DNA from: Acidobacteriota bacterium
GTDB lineage: Bacteria > Acidobacteriota > Terriglobia > Terriglobales > Acidobacteriaceae
Direction of reading: 5' to 3'
Assembly: GCA_021810735.1 (NCBI GenBank)
Contig: JAJZIF010000098.1
Span: 1-9,784, forward strand
DNA length: 9,784 nt
A program made the position numbers and the translations under genes. Position 1 is the stretch's first letter. Each line of letters starts with the position of its first letter. Shown piece after piece: positions 7,502-9,784 of the stretch. A model generated the notes under the pieces. It was not told the DNA's origin. It ran no database searches and saw only the letters and a program-made list of their open reading frames with translations.

Positions 7502-8746
7502 CTACCTGTCGATCTCACCGAGCACGATGTCGATCGAACCAATGACCGCCACCACGTCGGCTAACAACCTGCCCTCGCACATGGCAGGCAGAGCCTGCAG
7601 AGTGGCGAACGAAGGATTGCGCATGTGCACGCGGTAGGGCTTGGCCGTGCCGTCGCTCACCACGTAATAACCCATTTCGCCGCGAGGCGATTCCACTGCC
7701 TGATAGACTTCGCCGGCGGGAACGGTGAAACCCTCGGTCACAATCTTGAAGTGATAGATGAGGGCTTCCATCTCAGTTTTCATCTTTTCGCGATCCGGTA
7801 AGACCACCTTCGGTGCGTCGGCCTGGATGGGGCCTTCGGGCATGCCATCGAGGGCCTGGGTGGCAATTTTGACGGATTCGCGCATCTCTTCCAGGCGCAC
7901 CCAGTAGCGCGCCCAGACATCGCCGTCAGTGGAAGTCGGCACCCTGAACTGAAAGTTTTCGTAGCCGGAGTAGGGCATGTCGCGGCGGAGGTCCCAGTCA
8001 ACGCCAGAGGCGCGGAGCGGGGGACCGGTGACGCCGAGCGCGATGGCCTGTTCGGCGGTGAGATGGCCGACGCCCTTGAGGCGGTTGACCCAGATGGGAT
8101 TGCCGGTGAGCAGGTTCTGATATTCGTCGATCTTCTCCGGCATTCTCTTGAGGAGCGCACGCACGCGGGGGAAGAAGTCGAGCGGCGGCTCGAGCGCGAG
8201 TCCGCCGACGCGGAAGTAGGAGGTCATCATGCGCTGGCCGGCGATAGCTTCAAAGAGGCGGAGCAGCTCTTCGCGCTCGCGGAAGCAGTAGAGGAAGACG
8301 GTGAGCGCGCCGATGTCCATGGCGTGGGTGCCGAGCCAGACCAGGTGAGACTGAAGGCGGGTGAGCTCGTTCATGAGCACGCGCATCCACTGGCCGCGAG
8401 GGGGAATTTCAAGCTGGAGGAGTTTTTCGACCGCGAGGCAGTAGGCCAGATTGTTGGTCATCGGGCACAGGTAGTCGATGCGGTCGGTCATGGGAACGAC
8501 CTGCTGGTAGAACTTGGCTTCGCAGTTTTTTTCGATTCCGGTGTGGAGATAGCCGATGTCGGTAACGAGCTTGACGACGGTTTCGCCGTCGATTTCGACC
8601 ACTACGCGGAGCACGCCGTGGGTGGACGGGTGCTGCGGCCCCATGTTGAGGACCATGGTGTGGGACTGGGAATCCTGCTCGTGGGAGGGCTTGACCAGTC
8701 GTTCGGTAGCGACAAATTCAGCGAGTTCAGGCATCGAGCGAGGCAT
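7502..8746 (-). CDS. nuoD: NADH-quinone oxidoreductase subunit D (quinone-site subunit)
   Basis: NuoD is the 49 kDa subunit, related to the large subunit of [NiFe] hydrogenases. With NuoB and NuoH it builds the quinone-reduction site. I place the start at the ATG at 8746, giving 414 residues. It overlaps the nuoC stop by one base (TAATG) and has GGAGGG nine bases upstream. A longer frame opens at 8797, but its extra 17 residues merely re-read the conserved nuoC end in another frame. Motifs: NMGPQHPSTHGVLR (H39, H43), TDIGYLHTGIEKNCE, MTDRIDYL (Y92) and THAMDIGALT (D144). H43, Y92 and D144 correspond to the Thermus Nqo4 quinone-site residues H38, Y87 and D139. Further on are RASGVDWDLRRDMPYSGYE and the conserved C-terminus DIVLGEIDR. 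Its direct partner nuoB is not in this operon segment. Confidence 0.98.
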   Translation of the reverse strand: MPRSMPELAEFVATERLVKPSHEQDSQSHTMVLNMGPQHPSTHGVLRVVVEIDGETVVKLVTDIGYLHTGIEKNCEAKFYQQVVPMTDRIDYLCPMTNNLAYCLAVEKLLQLEIPPRGQWMRVLMNELTRLQSHLVWLGTHAMDIGALTVFLYCFREREELLRLFEAIAGQRMMTSYFRVGGLALEPPLDFFPRVRALLKRMPEKIDEYQNLLTGNPIWVNRLKGVGHLTAEQAIALGVTGPPLRASGVDWDLRRDMPYSGYENFQFRVPTSTDGDVWARYWVRLEEMRESVKIATQALDGMPEGPIQADAPKVVLPDREKMKTEMEALIYHFKIVTEGFTVPAGEVYQAVESPRGEMGYYVVSDGTAKPYRVHMRNPSFATLQALPAMCEGRLLADVVAVIGSIDIVLGEIDR

Positions 8747-9243
8747 TAGCGGTAACCCTCCACGGGATAGGTCTTTTGCAGGGGGTGGCCTTCCCATTCT
8801 TCGGGCATCATGATGCGGCGCAGGTCCGGGTGGCCCTGGAAGCGAACGCCGAAGAGGTCCCAGACCTCGCGTTCGTAAGAGTTGGAAGCGGGCCAGACGG
8901 AAGTGATGGACTCGACGGCGGGGTCGTCCGTGCTAACCATGACCTTGAGGCGAACACGCTCTTTGAGGTGATGGGAGAGCAGGTGATAGGAAAGCTGGAA
9001 ACGGGGTTCGGCGGGATACCAGTCGACGGCGGTGAGATCAGAAAAGAAGTTGTAGCCGGCGGCGCGGACGATCTCGCAGGCCGAGCGGATCTTTTCACGC
9101 TGAATGGTCAGCGTAAGTTCGTTGCGATCGAACCTGGCATCGGTAATGATTTGAGAGTCGGCGCTACTGAGCGCCTCGATGGCACGATTGCCGGGTAGTG
9201 CTGTCAATACTGCTTCCTTGCCGATGATCGGTTCGTTAGCCAC
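8746..9243 (-). CDS. nuoC: NADH-quinone oxidoreductase subunit C
   Basis: NuoC is the 30 kDa peripheral-arm subunit that packs against NuoD and helps stabilise the quinone-reducing module. It carries no cofactor. The 165-residue product ends in the family signature: SYEREVWDLFGVRFQGHPDL (residues 122-141), then RRIMMPEEWEGHPLQKTYP. The N-terminal half has the expected alpha/beta domain (for example YNFFSDLTAVDWYP near residue 64). nuoC and nuoD are separate, unlike the fused nuoCD of E. coli. The start is a GTG at 9243 with a GAGG site eleven bases upstream; the next in-frame methionine is far inside the protein. It begins 33 bases after nuoA, so the usual intervening nuoB is missing. Confidence 0.96.
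   Translation of the reverse strand: MANEPIIGKEAVLTALPGNRAIEALSSADSQIITDARFDRNELTLTIQREKIRSACEIVRAAGYNFFSDLTAVDWYPAEPRFQLSYHLLSHHLKERVRLKVMVSTDDPAVESITSVWPASNSYEREVWDLFGVRFQGHPDLRRIMMPEEWEGHPLQKTYPVEGYR
8756..8761 (-). promoter_or_regulatory. Ribosome-binding site of nuoD (GGAGGG), deciding the start
   Basis: The minus strand reads GGAGGG nine bases before the ATG at 8746 and inside the last codons of nuoC. It favours the 8746 start over the upstream ATG at 8797, which has no comparable site. Confidence 0.8.
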
Positions 9244-9254
9244 GCGTACTTTTG

Positions 9255-9270
9255 CCTCAATTCGGTTGAG
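9255..9270 (-). promoter_or_regulatory. Small inverted repeat covering the nuoC ribosome-binding site
   Basis: In the nuoA-nuoC gap the minus strand reads CTCAA, five bases, then TTGAG, a perfect 5-bp inverted repeat. Its 3' arm overlaps the GAGG that serves nuoC. In mRNA it could form a short hairpin that partly hides the site. The stem is short and AT-containing, so the effect is speculative. Confidence 0.35.
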
Positions 9271-9276
9271 AGGTAC

Positions 9277-9684
9277 TTATAGATCGCCCCGGTCGTTTGC
9301 CCAGTCCAGGATGCCCTTCTTCCACACGTAAAAAATGCCGACCACGACGAAGCCGAGATAGACGACCATTTCCCAGAAGCCGAACATGCGCGAGCCGGTC
9401 AGCACAGGAAGATGGCGGTAAATGACAGCCCAGGGAAGCATGAAGACTGCTTCGACGTCGAAGAGGATGAACAGCATGGCGACCATGTAAAAGCGGACGG
9501 AGAATCGTCCGCGAGCGTCGCCTTCGACCGGCACACCGCACTCATAGGCATCTAGCTTGGCTTTGGACGCTCGCCCGCGGCCAATGAGCCACGAGAGGCC
9601 GACAATGGCCAAGCCCAAACCCGCTGCCACGACGACCTGGATCAGCAGCGGAAGGTAATTCCAAGTGTAGGGATGACTTTGCAT
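9277..9684 (-). CDS. nuoA: NADH-quinone oxidoreductase subunit A
   Basis: NuoA is a three-helix membrane subunit at the junction of the peripheral and membrane arms, next to NuoH and NuoJ. Its first loop lies at the quinone cavity. The 135-residue product has helices near residues 11-34, 64-88 and 101-122. The loop motif KLDAYECGVP includes C49, the cysteine whose accessibility changes with activity state in mitochondrial ND3. It is followed by GRFSVRFYMVAMLFILFDVE (residues 59-78) with the membrane acidic residues D76 and E78. The ATG at 9684 is the only sensible start: upstream in frame there is no ATG, GTG or TTG before a TGA stop. No clear Shine-Dalgarno sequence precedes it. It is the first gene of the operon, with a candidate promoter just upstream. 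Confidence 0.97.
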   Translation of the reverse strand: MQSHPYTWNYLPLLIQVVVAAGLGLAIVGLSWLIGRGRASKAKLDAYECGVPVEGDARGRFSVRFYMVAMLFILFDVEAVFMLPWAVIYRHLPVLTGSRMFGFWEMVVYLGFVVVGIFYVWKKGILDWANDRGDL

Positions 9685-9784
9685 AGTGATAGGACGAGGA
9701 TTGTGCCAACACCCTCATTTCGAATCTAGTTCTGCGACTGTCAAGAGTCAAGGGAAGGGGCCGGAGTTCGATAGTCAAGATGTG
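9685..9784. other. Upstream region of the operon
   Basis: No gene is visible in these 100 bases. On the minus strand the region has three TTGAC elements (9778, 9751 and 9744, counted from their first base) and the candidate promoter. The far side of any upstream gene lies outside the window. Confidence 0.6.
9723..9751 (-). promoter_or_regulatory. Candidate sigma-70-type promoter of the nuo operon
   Basis: Upstream of nuoA the minus strand has TTGACT (9751-9746, five of six consensus bases), a 17-base spacer and TAGATT (9728-9723, four of six). Transcription would begin near 9716, leaving a leader of about 30 bases before the nuoA ATG. The perfect TTGACA at 9744-9739 lacks a good -10 at the right distance. 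The placement at the head of the operon supports the call, but it is a pattern match only. Confidence 0.5.

Noticed and set aside
8747..8797. Upstream ATG at 8797 as the nuoD start
   Set aside because: The 17 extra residues are out-of-frame translation of the conserved nuoC C-terminus. The ATG at 8746 has a GGAGGG site and a TAATG coupling junction.
9542..9778. 78-codon minus-strand frame over the nuoA start and promoter region
   Set aside because: It is in a different frame from nuoA, overlaps its conserved N-terminal half and shows no family features.

Overview
The window is a single compact respiratory operon read entirely on the minus strand. It encodes most of the proton-pumping NADH:quinone oxidoreductase (respiratory complex I, NDH-1). 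In transcription order, from the high-coordinate end, it holds nuoA, nuoC, nuoD, an unrecognised 120-codon gene, nuoE, nuoF, nuoG, nuoH, nuoJ, nuoK and the first 316 codons of nuoL, which runs off the left edge. The DNA is GC-rich (roughly 60% by eye) and almost entirely coding. The largest gap inside the operon is 64 bases. Separate nuoC and nuoD genes, the full nuoEFG NADH module and the protein sequences suggest an aerobic or facultative Gram-negative-type bacterium. My best guess is Acidobacteriota (Acidobacteriaceae-like). That guess rests on general resemblance and was not tested by a search.

Region by region: 9685-9784 holds the leader with a plausible sigma-70-type promoter upstream of nuoA. 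9277-9684 is nuoA (membrane). 7502-9243 is nuoC and nuoD (quinone-reducing peripheral arm). 7127-7489 is the unknown gene, orf120. 2932-7108 is nuoE, nuoF and nuoG (NADH oxidation, FMN and the iron-sulfur chain). 1860-2909 is nuoH (membrane anchor at the quinone site). 1-1795 is nuoJ, nuoK and the 5' part of nuoL (proton-pumping membrane arm). Genes are joined by overlaps (TAATG between nuoC and nuoD, ATGA between nuoK and nuoL) or by very short gaps, as expected for one transcript with translational coupling. nuoM and nuoN presumably lie beyond the left edge.

The most notable point is what is absent. nuoB should lie between nuoA and nuoC, and nuoI between nuoH and nuoJ, but the gaps there are only 33 and 64 bases. 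These two subunits carry clusters N2 and N6a/N6b, the last part of the electron wire to quinone. The complex cannot be complete from this operon alone, so both genes are probably supplied from elsewhere in the genome. Two further points stand out: NuoG carries a full eight-cysteine 2x[4Fe-4S] ferredoxin pattern where E. coli-type NuoG keeps ligands for only one cluster, and the unrecognised orf120 is tightly embedded between nuoD and nuoE. I saw no RNA genes, mobile elements, CRISPR arrays or convincing terminators.
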